A stretch of 64,000 bases of DNA from an uncultured Winogradskyella sp. (GCF_937958655.1 NZ_CALGNH010000032.1:85829-149828), one strand, 5' to 3'. Counted from the stretch's first letter, positions 52,971-62,713 are shown. Notes: generated from the sequence alone by a model not told the origin. Program-made: numbers and translations.

Positions 52971-54008
52971 TTACACGGCTAGCGTTTTATCTGCTGTAGC
53001 CCATTCTTCAATCATATTAGTAAGAACTTGGGCAAAGTCATCACGCTCATTTAAACATGGAATCACCGTAAATTCTTTACCACCTACTTCGTGGAAAATT
53101 TCTTCCCCTTCCATAGCTATTTCCTCTAAGGTTTCTAAACAATCACTAACAAAAGCTGGAGTAACGATAGCCATGTTCTTAATGCCCTCTTTACCCATAC
53201 GCTCAATGGTACGATCGGTATAAGGTTTTAACCATGGATCGAAACCTAATCGGGATTGAAAGGTTGTAGAATAGGTGCCATTCTTAAGACCTAGTTTTTT
53301 AGCCACATTTACAGTGGTAATTTCGCATTGATGACGGTAGCAGAATTCGTGCTGCTTACTGCCCATTTTGAAGCAACATTTACCATTCATTTTACAATTA
53401 CCATTGGTAATATCGCTTTTGAGAATGTGTCTTTCTGGCACTCCATGATAGCTAAATAGAATATGCTCATAATCTAAACCTTCTAACCGTTCACCAATAC
53501 TATTAGACAGTACATTAATGTAATCCTCTCTATTATAGAACGCTGGTGTTCTTGTGATAGTAACTTGTGGAAAATATTCAGCAACGATCTCATCTACCTT
53601 CACATCAATAGTTTCTGTAGTTGCCATTGCAAATTGTGGATATAAAGGAATGGTTTTAATCTCTGTGCATCCTTTATCTACCAATTCTTGGATACCCTTT
53701 TTAAGCGTCATACTTCCGTAACGCATGGCTAAAGCCACAGGATAATCGACTTTAGATTGCACCTTTTCTTGCAACCGCTCAGAAAGTACAATTAATGGAG
53801 ATCCTTCTTCCCACCAAATCTTTTTATAGGCTTTGGCAGATGCTTTTGGTCTGGTATTTAAAATAATTCCTTTTACAAGAATTGTCCTTGCCCAAAGTGG
53901 CAGATCAATAACCCTTTCGTCCATTAAAAACTCATCGAGATATTTTTTTACATCCTTTGGATTTGGACTGTCTGGTGATCCAAGATTTACTAGCAGTATT
54001 CCTTTCAT
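52971..54008 (-). CDS. hemH: ferrochelatase
   Basis: 345 residues. Inserts Fe(II) into protoporphyrin IX. GILLVNLGSPDSPNPKDVKKYLDEFL (shown as LLVNLGSPDSPNPKDV), the metal-site H188 in LFSYHGVPERH and the E-rich segment SDCLETLEEIAMEG are present. A Cys-rich insert (C205, C211, C212, C223 and C228 in NGKCCFKMGS and EFCYRHQC) follows the metal site, larger than in many bacterial enzymes. It is the first gene of the hemH-MATE pair. Confidence 0.96.
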   Translation of the reverse strand: MKGILLVNLGSPDSPNPKDVKKYLDEFLMDERVIDLPLWARTILVKGIILNTRPKASAKAYKKIWWEEGSPLIVLSERLQEKVQSKVDYPVALAMRYGSMTLKKGIQELVDKGCTEIKTIPLYPQFAMATTETIDVKVDEIVAEYFPQVTITRTPAFYNREDYINVLSNSIGERLEGLDYEHILFSYHGVPERHILKSDITNGNCKMNGKCCFKMGSKQHEFCYRHQCEITTVNVAKKLGLKNGTYSTTFQSRLGFDPWLKPYTDRTIERMGKEGIKNMAIVTPAFVSDCLETLEEIAMEGEEIFHEVGGKEFTVIPCLNERDDFAQVLTNMIEEWATADKTLAV

Positions 54009-54022
54009 GCTGAACCTGTTTT

Positions 54023-54043
54023 ATGCTGAATTAAATTCAGTAT
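54023..54043. repeat. REP-like palindrome, family A, upstream of hemH
   Basis: ATGCTGAA-TTAAA-TTCAGTAT, one mismatch in 8-bp arms, directly upstream of the hemH start. A partial GCTGAACC precedes it. Confidence 0.65.
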
Positions 54044-54280
54044 TTCTTTAATTCGATCTTTATTATTTTTTTACCGTCTGGATAAAATCCTTGCAGGAAA
54101 AATTATTTAGCAAAAATACAACACAAATGGCAATGCGTACTAATTACAACTATTGGTTTTGTTTATAATACTATCGTTTATAATGGCTTTAAATAAAGTG
54201 TTTAAATAAACCTTTTAAAAAGAACAATTACTTCTTTTAATAAAACTGATATTTACAATACCTAATCAAAGTAGAAATAG
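54044..54280. other. AT-rich spacer upstream of hemH, no gene seen
   Basis: With the repeat and terminator at its ends, this forms a gene-free stretch of about 340 bp. No box matching TAnnTTTG was found for hemH and no other structure stands out. Confidence 0.4.
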
Positions 54281-54316
54281 CACAAAAAAAAAATCTCCTA
54301 AATATAAAATTTAGAC
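54281..54316 (-). terminator. terminator behind the decayed T9SS gene
   Basis: On the minus strand CTAAAT-TTTAT-ATTTAG is followed by GAGA and ten T, about 30 bases behind the stop of the gene fragment. Confidence 0.6.
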
Positions 54317-54345
54317 GATTCATCTTTATAAATGTATTATTAAGC

Positions 54346-55795
54346 TTAGTACTTCACTAATTTAACGTTACGTGTATTTCCGTCCTCAGTGTTTATTAAA
54401 ATTATATGAAAACCATTAGGTAGGGTATTCATAGACAAGGTATTTAATCCACTGCTTACTTTCTTTTCTGAATCAACAATACCAGAAATATTAACTAATT
54501 TTAAAATTCCATTAAACTTAGTTTCAATATTAACAATATCTTTTACCTGTGTTGGGTAAACTGAAATTGAATTTACACCTAAGTTAGAGTTAGTTAATGC
54601 TGGCTTGTTACTTGCAGTTGATTTAGCTTGATTAGCATTTGATGCACAAACACCAACAAAATCCCAAACCATACTCTTGTTAGGTACATTGCTATCAGAT
54701 GCATACCATCTGTTTTCGTAAACCTGACCTTCGAAAACTACTCTTGTTCCTCTCATTGGGAAACATAACCAGATGCCCATTCTGGCAAATTAGAACAATC
54801 TTCTGCAGAACCGTCACAAACAGCTACTAAAGCCCAAGGTCTACCTTCGGTTGAATTATCACCTCTAGAGTACCAAGCATTACTGTAAATTCTACCTTCA
54901 AACCTTACTAAGGTATTTTACATTGTAAACTGTATTAAAGTCAAATTCTGGAGCATCACATATTTCTGGCTCTTCATTATTACACGTATCCTCTTCTACA
55001 CCACATCCGCAATCTCCAGATTCTGCAACGTAACCTTCTGGTGCGTCGCAAGCCACATAGTGTCATTAACATCACCTAAATCATCACCATCTGTGTCTGC
55101 ATACCAAACTTGTGTATTACATGTGTTGCTTCTAAAGGATAAGCTCCAATATCAAAACTATTTTGATTTCTATCTAATCCTGAATAATCATCCGTAATTA
55201 CTGCTAATGGAGTACCATTACCTTATAAAACCGTAGCTGGATTAGTTATAAACGGTTTTGGATTACTGATATCTTAATTTTGGAATTCAATAGTACCTGT
55301 TGGACATGTACTACAATCTGCATAACCTGGTAAATCAAATATACCAGGGCCAAATTGGTAATAATTGGTATACGTAGAGCTTCTAATACGCTCAAATTGA
55401 TGTAATCTTACCTCACCTAAGAATATGTTGTTTTTAATATCTAAATTCCTACTTCTTCCTAGTCTAAGATCTCCGTTACCGTTATCACCATTGTTTTGAA
55501 AAGCATTATTAACAACAGTGTTAATATAAACGTCTAAATTTAAACTTCATTATTAGTAAAGGTAATGTAATCTGCTTACTGAAACGCTACACCAGAGGAT
55601 CTACAATCGTATATTTTACATCCTGTAATTTCTATATGATGAGCGAAAAGGGGAATTTGCTGATAGTCCATTATTACTATCACTCCCTGTTGAAGGATTT
55701 GTAAAATAATCTGTAGCATTAGAGATACACATCACAAAGACAAGTGAAAATACAAGACATAAATTTTTAAAAATTTGAGAGTTTACGTTTTTCAT
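54346..55795 (-). pseudogene. decayed secreted parallel-beta-helix / chitin-binding protein with T9SS sorting domain
   Basis: Once a protein of about 450-480 residues. From the ATG at 55795: a signal peptide (LCLVFSLVFVMCISNA), then TDYFTNPSTGSDSNNGLSAN, a start typical of right-handed beta-helix proteins. Then KIYDCRSSGVAFQ stop ADYITFTNNEV, FQNNGDNGNGDLRLGRSRN and DYSGLDRNQNSFDIGAYPLE, each in a different frame or broken by TAA. Two similar chitin-binding type-3-like units follow (FEGRIYSNAWYSRGDN and FEGQVYENRWYASD), then a sorting domain (SISVYPTQVKDIVNI ... NVKLVKY). At least four stops and several frameshifts are present. The last 144 residues remain open (54346-54780). Confidence 0.85.
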
Positions 55796-56012
55796 TCTAA
55801 CATAATTTAGTTAGGCGTAATTAATTATTTTTTACGCGGTCTAAACTACAATTTAAGCAAATAAAGTTCCCTGATATTCTATAACCAAAGGTAAACGGTT
55901 ATTGATAAAATTACGTTGGCTATTTGACCGATAAACCGCACAGTAAAAATTGAACCTTTCTGTTGTTTTAACTCGTCATTCTAATTTCAGGATCCAGCGT
56001 GCTTGTTAGACT

Positions 56013-56912
56013 TTATAAAGCTGCTTGAATATACTTCTTAGGCGTAGTCCCAAACTTCTTCTTAAAAGCTGCAATAAAATGACTAGCCGTACTGTAGCCT
56101 ACTTTTAGTCCTACTTCATTAACGTTATATTCTCCAGATTCTAAAAGTTTACGTGCCACTTCCATTTTATAGTCAAATAAAAAGCCATAAACGGTATCTC
56201 CATAAATCTGCTTAAATCCTTCCTTTAATTTTTTAAGACTTAAATCTACCTCTTTAGATAAATCTTTTAAACTAGGTGGCTCAGCCATATTTGCAATAAT
56301 AATATCTTTTGCTTTTTTAAGTTTAGCAACATTAACCTCATCCACTAAAAACGGACATTGTTCTATATCTGCATCCTCGTTTCTATTAAAATAAAAACTC
56401 AAAAGCTCGTATACTTTTCCTTTAAAGTAAAGGGGTTTAATAGAATTGTTAAGATTGAAACTAAGTAATTGATTAAGCACAATGGCCATGGACGGATTAA
56501 TAGTTCCGTCTGTGTAGTATTTTTTGTTTTTATTGTCTTCTGATAAAAAGGTTACATAATTAGCATCTTGAGAAAATAAACCGTGGAACTTCTTTATTGA
56601 CATTACAAAAGATACCAGCCAAGAATTAGGTCGTAGTTCTAGGTGAATAGGTAAGTCGCGTTGTGGATTGTATAATAATAACGACGTATCCTCTATAATA
56701 TTAAGCGTGTAATTACCTTGATTAAACACAAAAGCAGCCGAACCTTTAGAACAAAAATGAAACTGTATAAAGGTACTATCGATATCGCGTTCTAGAATCT
56801 GAACCGTATTTTCTTCATTTTTATAGGTTAACACAAAAAAACCATCCTCAATAAACGTTTCGTCAAAAGTTCCTCTAGCGACACTTTTTGGATTCAAATT
56901 TTCTCGATTCAT
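56013..56912 (-). CDS. AraC-family transcriptional regulator beside hemA
   Basis: About 299 residues from the ATG at 56912 (ATG at 56933 and TTG at 56942 are other options). The N-terminal half (ERDIDSTFIQFHFCSKGSAAF) is a cupin-like sensor, and the C-terminal tandem helix-turn-helix ends GYSTASHFIAAFKKKFGTTPKKYI. It is divergent from the hemA-hemCD-hemE genes, so control of haem synthesis is likely, but this is inferred. A perfect palindrome at 56977 lies in the shared spacer. Confidence 0.87.
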   Translation of the reverse strand: MNRENLNPKSVARGTFDETFIEDGFFVLTYKNEENTVQILERDIDSTFIQFHFCSKGSAAFVFNQGNYTLNIIEDTSLLLYNPQRDLPIHLELRPNSWLVSFVMSIKKFHGLFSQDANYVTFLSEDNKNKKYYTDGTINPSMAIVLNQLLSFNLNNSIKPLYFKGKVYELLSFYFNRNEDADIEQCPFLVDEVNVAKLKKAKDIIIANMAEPPSLKDLSKEVDLSLKKLKEGFKQIYGDTVYGFLFDYKMEVARKLLESGEYNVNEVGLKVGYSTASHFIAAFKKKFGTTPKKYIQAAL

Positions 56913-56942
56913 TTTATTATTATTTAGATTCATTCTAAACAA

Positions 56943-57279
56943 AAAGTAAAAAACCTCTCGTTATTACTGTAAAAGTATGATAATTATCATGTTTTATTAA
57001 AAAATAAACTCAAAAAACCCGAAACGATACTTTAGGATCTTATAGCGTTATTTTTTTTTAATTAACAGATTTACTTTTGCTATGCTTTTAAAATTCTGTT
57101 TCAGAATCAAACAAGCACTTCTGTTATTTTAAGCATTGGTTGAAACAAAATTTTGTTTTGTTGAAAGCTCTTTGCAAAGTAAGTCGAGTAATCATTATAG
57201 CAATAATTTAAAATACATCTCGACGACACTCAATTTAACGGATAAGGATAAAACAGCCTTAAGTTGTTAAATATAATAA
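56943..57279. other. divergent spacer between the AraC gene and hemA, with palindrome and repeats
   Basis: About 340 bp without a gene. It contains ATGATAATTATCAT (56977-56990), TTCTGTTTCAGAAT-type remnants near 57100, a 16-bp perfect palindrome AAACAAAATTTTGTTT (57143-57158) flanked by AGCATTGGTTG and TTGAAAG, and a worn CATCTCGACGACACTCAA near 57210. No clear hemA promoter box was found. Confidence 0.55.
56977..56990. promoter_or_regulatory. perfect 14-bp palindrome between araC-type gene and hemA
   Basis: ATGATAATTATCAT. It resembles a contracted Fur-like box but lacks its centre base, and it lies 65 bases before the AraC start. It may be an operator of the AraC protein itself. Confidence 0.45.
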
Positions 57280-58533
57280 ATGCAACACCAAAAAAGCACA
57301 TATTTCTATGCTATTGGACTTAGCTATAAAAAAGCTGATGCCGAAGTGCGAGGTCATTTTAGTTTAAGCCACACTGCTAAACAAAATCTATTAGCGCAAG
57401 CTAAAGTCAATGGTATAAAAAGTCTTGTGGTTATTTCTACATGCAACCGTACAGAACTCTATGGTTTTGCTGAGCATCCTTATCAACTGATTCACTTATT
57501 GTGTGAAAATACCAAAGGAACCGTAGAAGAATTTCAGGAGGTAGCTTATGTACACAAAGGCAAAGATGCAATTCAGCATATGTTTAGAGTAGGTTCTGGT
57601 TTAGATAGTCAAATCCTTGGTGATTTTGAAATTATTAGTCAACTAAAGTTTGCTGCGCGTGCGTCTAAAAAAGAAGGTTTATTAAATTCTTTTACGGAGC
57701 GTTTGGTTAATGCTGTAATCCGAGCTAGCAAACGTATAAAGAACGAAACTGAATTATCATCTGGTGCTACCTCAGTTTCGTTTGCATCTGTTCAGTATAT
57801 AATGAATAACGTTCAAAATATCTCTGAGAAAAACATTTTACTTTTTGGAACAGGCAAAATAGGACGTAATACGTGTGAAAATTTAGTAAAGCATACCCAT
57901 AATTCTCACATTACTTTAATAAACAGAACCAAAACCAAGGCAGAACAAGTTGCTGGTAAGTTTAATCTTATTGTTAAGGATTTTAATAATTTACAACAAG
58001 AGATTAACACCTCTGACATTGTAATTGTTGCAACAGGAGCACAACAACCGACGGTTTACAAAACCTTAGTAACTACAGAAAAGCCTTTATTAGTTTTAGA
58101 CTTATCTATACCTAAAAATGTTAATGAGAACCTTAAGGAACTAAGTAATGTGACTTTAGTACATATGGATGATTTGGCTAAAATAACAGATGACACTTTA
58201 GAGAAGCGTAAAGCGTTTATACCTGCAGCAGAAGCTATAATTAAAGATACTACAGCTGAGTTTAATACTTGGTTAGACACCCTTAAATTTGTACCTACTA
58301 TACAAGCGATAAAGCACAAGCTTACCGATTTTAAAAATTCTGAATTAAATACACAACGTAAAAAAATAGCTGACTTTAACGAAGACCAAGCCCAATTGAT
58401 TAGCAACAATATTATTCAGAAAATTACCAATCAGTTTGCGCATCACTTAAGAGAAGACAGTAATTCTTCCGATGAGAGTATAGAACTCATCAAAAAAATA
58501 TTTCAGTTAGAAACGACTACACATAATGGCTAA
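57280..58533 (+). CDS. hemA: glutamyl-tRNA reductase
   Basis: 417 residues. Reduces glutamyl-tRNA(Glu) to glutamate-1-semialdehyde, the first step of haem synthesis in this phylum. The active-site C55 lies in VVISTCNRTELY. The NADPH domain has FGTGKIGRNTCENLV, and the C-terminal helical dimerisation domain ends LIKKIFQLET. It overlaps hemCD by 8 bases. hemL and hemB are not in the window. Confidence 0.96.
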   Translation: MQHQKSTYFYAIGLSYKKADAEVRGHFSLSHTAKQNLLAQAKVNGIKSLVVISTCNRTELYGFAEHPYQLIHLLCENTKGTVEEFQEVAYVHKGKDAIQHMFRVGSGLDSQILGDFEIISQLKFAARASKKEGLLNSFTERLVNAVIRASKRIKNETELSSGATSVSFASVQYIMNNVQNISEKNILLFGTGKIGRNTCENLVKHTHNSHITLINRTKTKAEQVAGKFNLIVKDFNNLQQEINTSDIVIVATGAQQPTVYKTLVTTEKPLLVLDLSIPKNVNENLKELSNVTLVHMDDLAKITDDTLEKRKAFIPAAEAIIKDTTAEFNTWLDTLKFVPTIQAIKHKLTDFKNSELNTQRKKIADFNEDQAQLISNNIIQKITNQFAHHLREDSNSSDESIELIKKIFQLETTTHNG

Positions 58534-60103
58534 AGTAATTCGCATTGGCACAAGAGACAGCCAATTGGCACTGTGGCAAGCAAAAACAGTTCAATCTCAA
58601 CTTGAGCAATTAGGTCATAAAACCGTTTTAGTACCTATAAAATCTACAGGAGATATTGTCTTAGACAAACCACTTTACGAGCTTGGTATTACAGGTATTT
58701 TTACAAAAACATTAGATATAGCAATGCTCAATGAAGCTATTGATATTGCCGTACATTCTCTAAAGGACGTACCAACCGTTTTACCAAAAGGTATTGTGCA
58801 AGCCGCTGTTTTAAAACGCGGTAATGTTAACGATACCTTGGTTTTTAAGAAAAATGAAGAGTTTCTTTCTGCTAGAGATGCCGTTATCGCAACTGGTAGT
58901 TTAAGGAGACGAGCACAATGGCTTAATCGTTACCCAACGCATACTGTGGTAGGCCTACGAGGCAATGTAAACTCTAGACTTCAAAAATTAGAAGATAACG
59001 AAGATTGGAATGCTGCAATCTTTGCTGGTGCAGGTATAGGACGTTTAAATCTTACAACAGAAAATTCAATAAATCTTCATTGGATGATTCCTGCACCTGC
59101 ACAAGGTGCCATAATGATTACAGCCTTAGAACAAAATGAAGACCTAAGAGCAATTTGCGCTGAGATTAACCATACCGACACCGAAATTAGCACCTCTATA
59201 GAACGCGAATTCTTAAATCGTCTCGAAGGTGGTTGCACAGCACCTATTGGTGCCTTAGCCTATATTAAAAACGAAGAAGTGAATTTTAAAGGCATTCTTC
59301 TAAGTAAAGATGGTACCAAAAAGATTGAAGTGTCTAAAGTAGTACCATTAGGTAAGCACGATGGTCTTGCAGAATTTTGTGCTGACTATATTATTGGTAA
59401 AGGTGGTAAAACGTTGATGGATCAATTACTGCGAAGTGATAAAACCACTAATATATATTCAACAAAAAAACTCACAGATGACCAACTGTTATTGTTTCAT
59501 AATAACGTAGTAGCAGATAGTAATGACACTATTAAAATTAGCTTAAATCGTATTTCTAAAACTATTGTTAGAAACGAAATTCAGAACGTAATCATTACCA
59601 GTAAAAATGCTGTTGAAGCTTTACTAACTAACTTTTCTGCACCAGAATTACAATTTAAAAATATTTATTGTGTAGGCAGGCGTACCAAACGCTTGGTAGA
59701 AAAACGCATTGGCAAAGTGACTCATACGGAAGCTAATGCTAAAAAACTGGCTGAGTATTTAATTGAATATATCGAAGGAACCGAAGTCACCTATTTCTGT
59801 AGCGATTTAAGACTAGATGATTTACCAAATACATTAACTGAAAACAATATTGTAGTTAATGAAGTTGAAGCCTACCAAACTAAGTTTGATGCAGATAAAG
59901 TTGAAGAAGGGCTAGATGGTGTTATGTTCTATAGCCCGTCAACCGTAGAAAGTTTCTTAAAACAAAATAAAGCCAAAGGTATTGCCTTCTGTATTGGCGA
60001 AACCACTGCAAAAGCTGCTAAAAATTTTTTTGAAGATGTTAGAGTAGCTAAAGTACCGACGGTTGAGAGTGTTATTGAGTTGGTGAACGAATATTATGTA
60101 TAA
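58526..60103 (+). CDS. hemC-hemD: bifunctional hydroxymethylbilane synthase / uroporphyrinogen-III synthase
   Basis: 525 residues, a fusion. Residues 1-305 are porphobilinogen deaminase: IRIGTRDSQLALWQAK, VHSLKDVPT, TGSLRRRAQWL, and C237 in EGGCTAPIG for the dipyrromethane cofactor. Residues 330-525 are a HemD-like synthase with NVIITSKNAVEALL, IYCVGRRTKRLVE and GVMFYSPSTVESFLKQNK. It converts porphobilinogen to uroporphyrinogen III. It begins within the end of hemA, so the two are coupled. Confidence 0.93.
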   Translation: MAKVIRIGTRDSQLALWQAKTVQSQLEQLGHKTVLVPIKSTGDIVLDKPLYELGITGIFTKTLDIAMLNEAIDIAVHSLKDVPTVLPKGIVQAAVLKRGNVNDTLVFKKNEEFLSARDAVIATGSLRRRAQWLNRYPTHTVVGLRGNVNSRLQKLEDNEDWNAAIFAGAGIGRLNLTTENSINLHWMIPAPAQGAIMITALEQNEDLRAICAEINHTDTEISTSIEREFLNRLEGGCTAPIGALAYIKNEEVNFKGILLSKDGTKKIEVSKVVPLGKHDGLAEFCADYIIGKGGKTLMDQLLRSDKTTNIYSTKKLTDDQLLLFHNNVVADSNDTIKISLNRISKTIVRNEIQNVIITSKNAVEALLTNFSAPELQFKNIYCVGRRTKRLVEKRIGKVTHTEANAKKLAEYLIEYIEGTEVTYFCSDLRLDDLPNTLTENNIVVNEVEAYQTKFDADKVEEGLDGVMFYSPSTVESFLKQNKAKGIAFCIGETTAKAAKNFFEDVRVAKVPTVESVIELVNEYYV

Positions 60104-60104
60104 G

Positions 60105-60198
60105 CCCATCCTAACCTTCCCAGAGGGAAGGAAAAGGACGCAAAATATTATTTAAATAGTAACAAGTTCCCTTTCCTGTGGAAAGGGCTAGGGAAAGG
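60105..60198. repeat. family C inverted repeat pair upstream of hemE
   Basis: 60105-60136 (CCTAACCTTCCCAGAGGGAAGG, given in part) and 60166-60198 (CCTTTCCTGTGGAAAGGGC, AGGGAAAGG) are imperfect inverted copies separated by 29 bases of AT-rich sequence. They form a long hairpin that ends 3 bases before the hemE start. Confidence 0.7.
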
Positions 60199-60201
60199 CC
60201 T

Positions 60202-61227
60202 ATGATTAAAAACGATTTATTCTTAAGAGCATTAAAAGGTGAAACCGTAAAGCGTCCTCCCGTTTGGATGATGAGACAAGCTGGTCGTTATCTTCCAGAA
60301 TTTATGGAGATAAAAGCGAAGTATGATTTTTTTACACGCTGCCAAACACCAGAGTTAGCTAGTGAAATAACAGTGCAACCAATTCGTCGTTATGGTATAG
60401 ATGCTGCCATATTATTTTCGGATATTTTAGTAATTCCACAAGCTATGAATATTGAGGTACAAATGAAGTCTAACTTTGGCCCATATTTACCTAATCCTAT
60501 ACGCTCGCAAAAAGATGTAGACAATGTTATTGTACCAGATGTAAAGCATACATTGAACTATGTTTACGAAGCTATTAAAGCAACAAAGGAAAAGCTTAAT
60601 AATGAGATTCCACTCATAGGCTTTGCAGGTTCGCCTTGGACGATTCTGTGTTACTGTGTGCAAGGGCAAGGATCAAAAAACTTTGACAAGGCTAAAGAGT
60701 TTTGTTTTACAAATCCGGTAGCTGCACATCAATTATTACAAAAAATTACAGATACAACCGTTGCTTACCTCAAAGAGAAGGTAAAAGCAGGTTGTAATGC
60801 TGTACAAGTGTTTGATTCTTGGGGAGGCATGCTCTCACCCGTAGATTATCAAGAATTTTCATGGCAATATATTCAGCAAATTATTGATGCACTAAAGACC
60901 GATACTCATGTTATAGCCTTTGGTAAAGGTTGCTGGTTTGCTTTGGGCGAAATGGCAAAATCTGGTGCTTCTGCACTTGGTATAGATTGGACCTGCTCTG
61001 CACGTAATGCACGTTATTTAACTGGCGGAAATATTACGCTACAAGGTAACTTTGACCCAACACGCCTATTTTCACAACCTGCAGAAATTAAAAAAATGGT
61101 ACATCAAATGATTAACGACTTCGGGAAAGACAAATACATTGTAAATTTAGGTCATGGTATATTGCCTAATATTGGTTTAGACAATGCTAAAGCTTTTATT
61201 GATGCAGTTAAAGAGTATGAAGCTTAA
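60202..61227 (+). CDS. hemE: uroporphyrinogen decarboxylase
   Basis: 341 residues from the ATG at 60202. A GTG at 60178 would add MERARERP, which is coded by the repeat and not family-like. It decarboxylates uroporphyrinogen III to coproporphyrinogen III. The family signatures [15 protein letters not shown] and [16 protein letters not shown] are present, with the active-site Asp in [11 protein letters not shown]. It is the last haem gene of the rightward group. Confidence 0.96.
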   Translation: MIKNDLFLRALKGETVKRPPVWMMRQAGRYLPEFMEIKAKYDFFTRCQTPELASEITVQPIRRYGIDAAILFSDILVIPQAMNIEVQMKSNFGPYLPNPIRSQKDVDNVIVPDVKHTLNYVYEAIKATKEKLNNEIPLIGFAGSPWTILCYCVQGQGSKNFDKAKEFCFTNPVAAHQLLQKITDTTVAYLKEKVKAGCNAVQVFDSWGGMLSPVDYQEFSWQYIQQIIDALKTDTHVIAFGKGCWFALGEMAKSGASALGIDWTCSARNARYLTGGNITLQGNFDPTRLFSQPAEIKKMVHQMINDFGKDKYIVNLGHGILPNIGLDNAKAFIDAVKEYEA

Positions 61228-61256
61228 GCCTTATGTTTGCTGTAAATGTTTAAATT

Positions 61257-62606
61257 ATGTCAAATTCGTTTCAAAAATTAGCCGAAAAATATAAGCTTTT
61301 AAAGAAAGGTTGGACACCTCAACAGAATCTATTTTATGGATTTCTTACCTATATAGTAATAGGTGCTTTTTTATTGTGTTTACCTATTACTCAAAAGGAT
61401 TCAGCTTCAATTTTAGACCATTTTTTTATAGCAACATCTGCGGTGTCTACAACAGGATTGGTTACTGTATCTATATTTGACACGTACAATGGTTTAGGGC
61501 AATTTATTATTATGATATTGATTCAGCTAGGAGGTATTGGTTATTTAACCTTTACAACCTTTATGTTATTGTCTACAACAAGAAAAATGACGTTATGGCA
61601 TCGTAAAATACTGTCTACAGAATTTACTTTACCAAGGACTATTAAAATCACAGATTTCCTTAAATCCGTAATTCTGTTCACGTTTGTCATGGAATTTATT
61701 GGTGCTATTTTATTTTTCATAGCATTTAAGAACGAAGGTATGGCAACAGGCGAGGCGCTTTGGTCTTCTATTTTTCATAGCATTAGCACATTCTGTACGG
61801 CGGGTTTTAGTTTATTTAACGATAGTTTTATGAGCTATGCAGATAATGGTTTTATTAACTTTATTATTTCAATGTTAGCTATTTGTGGCTCATTAGGTTT
61901 TATTGTGATTACAGATTTTGGTTTAATGATAAAGGATAGAACACACAAGCTTAGCTTTACAACCAAAATAGTACTCTATGGTTTTATCACTTTACTAACT
62001 GTTGGTACTGCGTTCTTTTATTTTTTAGAACCCACCATAGAGAACACAGACTCTCGGTTTTTGGCTGCTTTTTTTCAATGTATGACAGCCATGACAACAG
62101 TTGGATTTAATACTGTTGATTTTGGGATGTTTACCCAAGCTATGATGCTGGTTTGCGTGTTCTTAATGTATATTGGTGCGTCTCCATCTGGTACAGCTGG
62201 TGGTATTAAAATTACAACACTAACTGCAGTTTTAGCGATAATGAAAAGTCGTCTACGTGGAAGTAAAAGAATTACATTTTTAGGACGGCAAATCCCTTAT
62301 GAGCGGCTTTATATTGCAACCTCAGCCTTTATTTTTTATACTATTATTATTGCTTTAGGCACATTTTTAATAACCCTTACAAATGCACTTAACTTTGAAG
62401 ACATATTGTTTGAGGTAGCGTCAGCGCTAGGAACCGTAGGAATTAGTACGGGAATAACAGCAGATTTAAATACATTTGGAAAACTGGTCATAATCATTTT
62501 GATGTTTATAGGGCGATTAGGAGTCTTAACTTTTGGTCTTGCATTATGGTCAAAAACTATGGAAAATGAAGAGGAACATTTATTAAAGGAGGATATCGCT
62601 GTTTAA
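61257..62606 (+). CDS. Trk/Ktr-type potassium channel subunit (KtrB-like)
   Basis: 449 residues of the TrkH/KtrB family. Four pore loops, each with the selectivity filter glycine, are visible: SAVSTTGLVTVS, STFCTAGFSLF, TAMTTVGFNTVD and SALGTVGISTG. Ten hydrophobic helices. KtrB is usually gated by a cytoplasmic KtrA, which is not in this window. It follows hemE by 29 bases in the same direction, but belonging to the haem operon is not implied by function. Confidence 0.9.
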   Translation: MSNSFQKLAEKYKLLKKGWTPQQNLFYGFLTYIVIGAFLLCLPITQKDSASILDHFFIATSAVSTTGLVTVSIFDTYNGLGQFIIMILIQLGGIGYLTFTTFMLLSTTRKMTLWHRKILSTEFTLPRTIKITDFLKSVILFTFVMEFIGAILFFIAFKNEGMATGEALWSSIFHSISTFCTAGFSLFNDSFMSYADNGFINFIISMLAICGSLGFIVITDFGLMIKDRTHKLSFTTKIVLYGFITLLTVGTAFFYFLEPTIENTDSRFLAAFFQCMTAMTTVGFNTVDFGMFTQAMMLVCVFLMYIGASPSGTAGGIKITTLTAVLAIMKSRLRGSKRITFLGRQIPYERLYIATSAFIFYTIIIALGTFLITLTNALNFEDILFEVASALGTVGISTGITADLNTFGKLVIIILMFIGRLGVLTFGLALWSKTMENEEEHLLKEDIAV

Positions 62607-62713
62607 CTTAAAAAACGTAACAATACTATCCTAAAAGCGTCTAATTAACAGAATTGAAGTTGAATTAACAATCCCGAAGCTTACGGACTTACTTAGTAGA
62701 TAATGATATTATT
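62607..62713. other. spacer, no gene or clear structure
   Basis: A 107-bp AT-rich spacer after the channel gene. Nothing is recognised beyond a degenerate CGAAGCTTACGG patch. Confidence 0.4.

Noticed and set aside
52690..53223. A 177-residue open frame opposite the MATE/hemH junction
   Set aside because: It covers parts of two well-supported genes and has no recognisable features.
56977..56990. A full Fur box
   Set aside because: The palindrome lacks the spacing of the 7-1-7 Fur consensus, so it is reported only as a palindrome.
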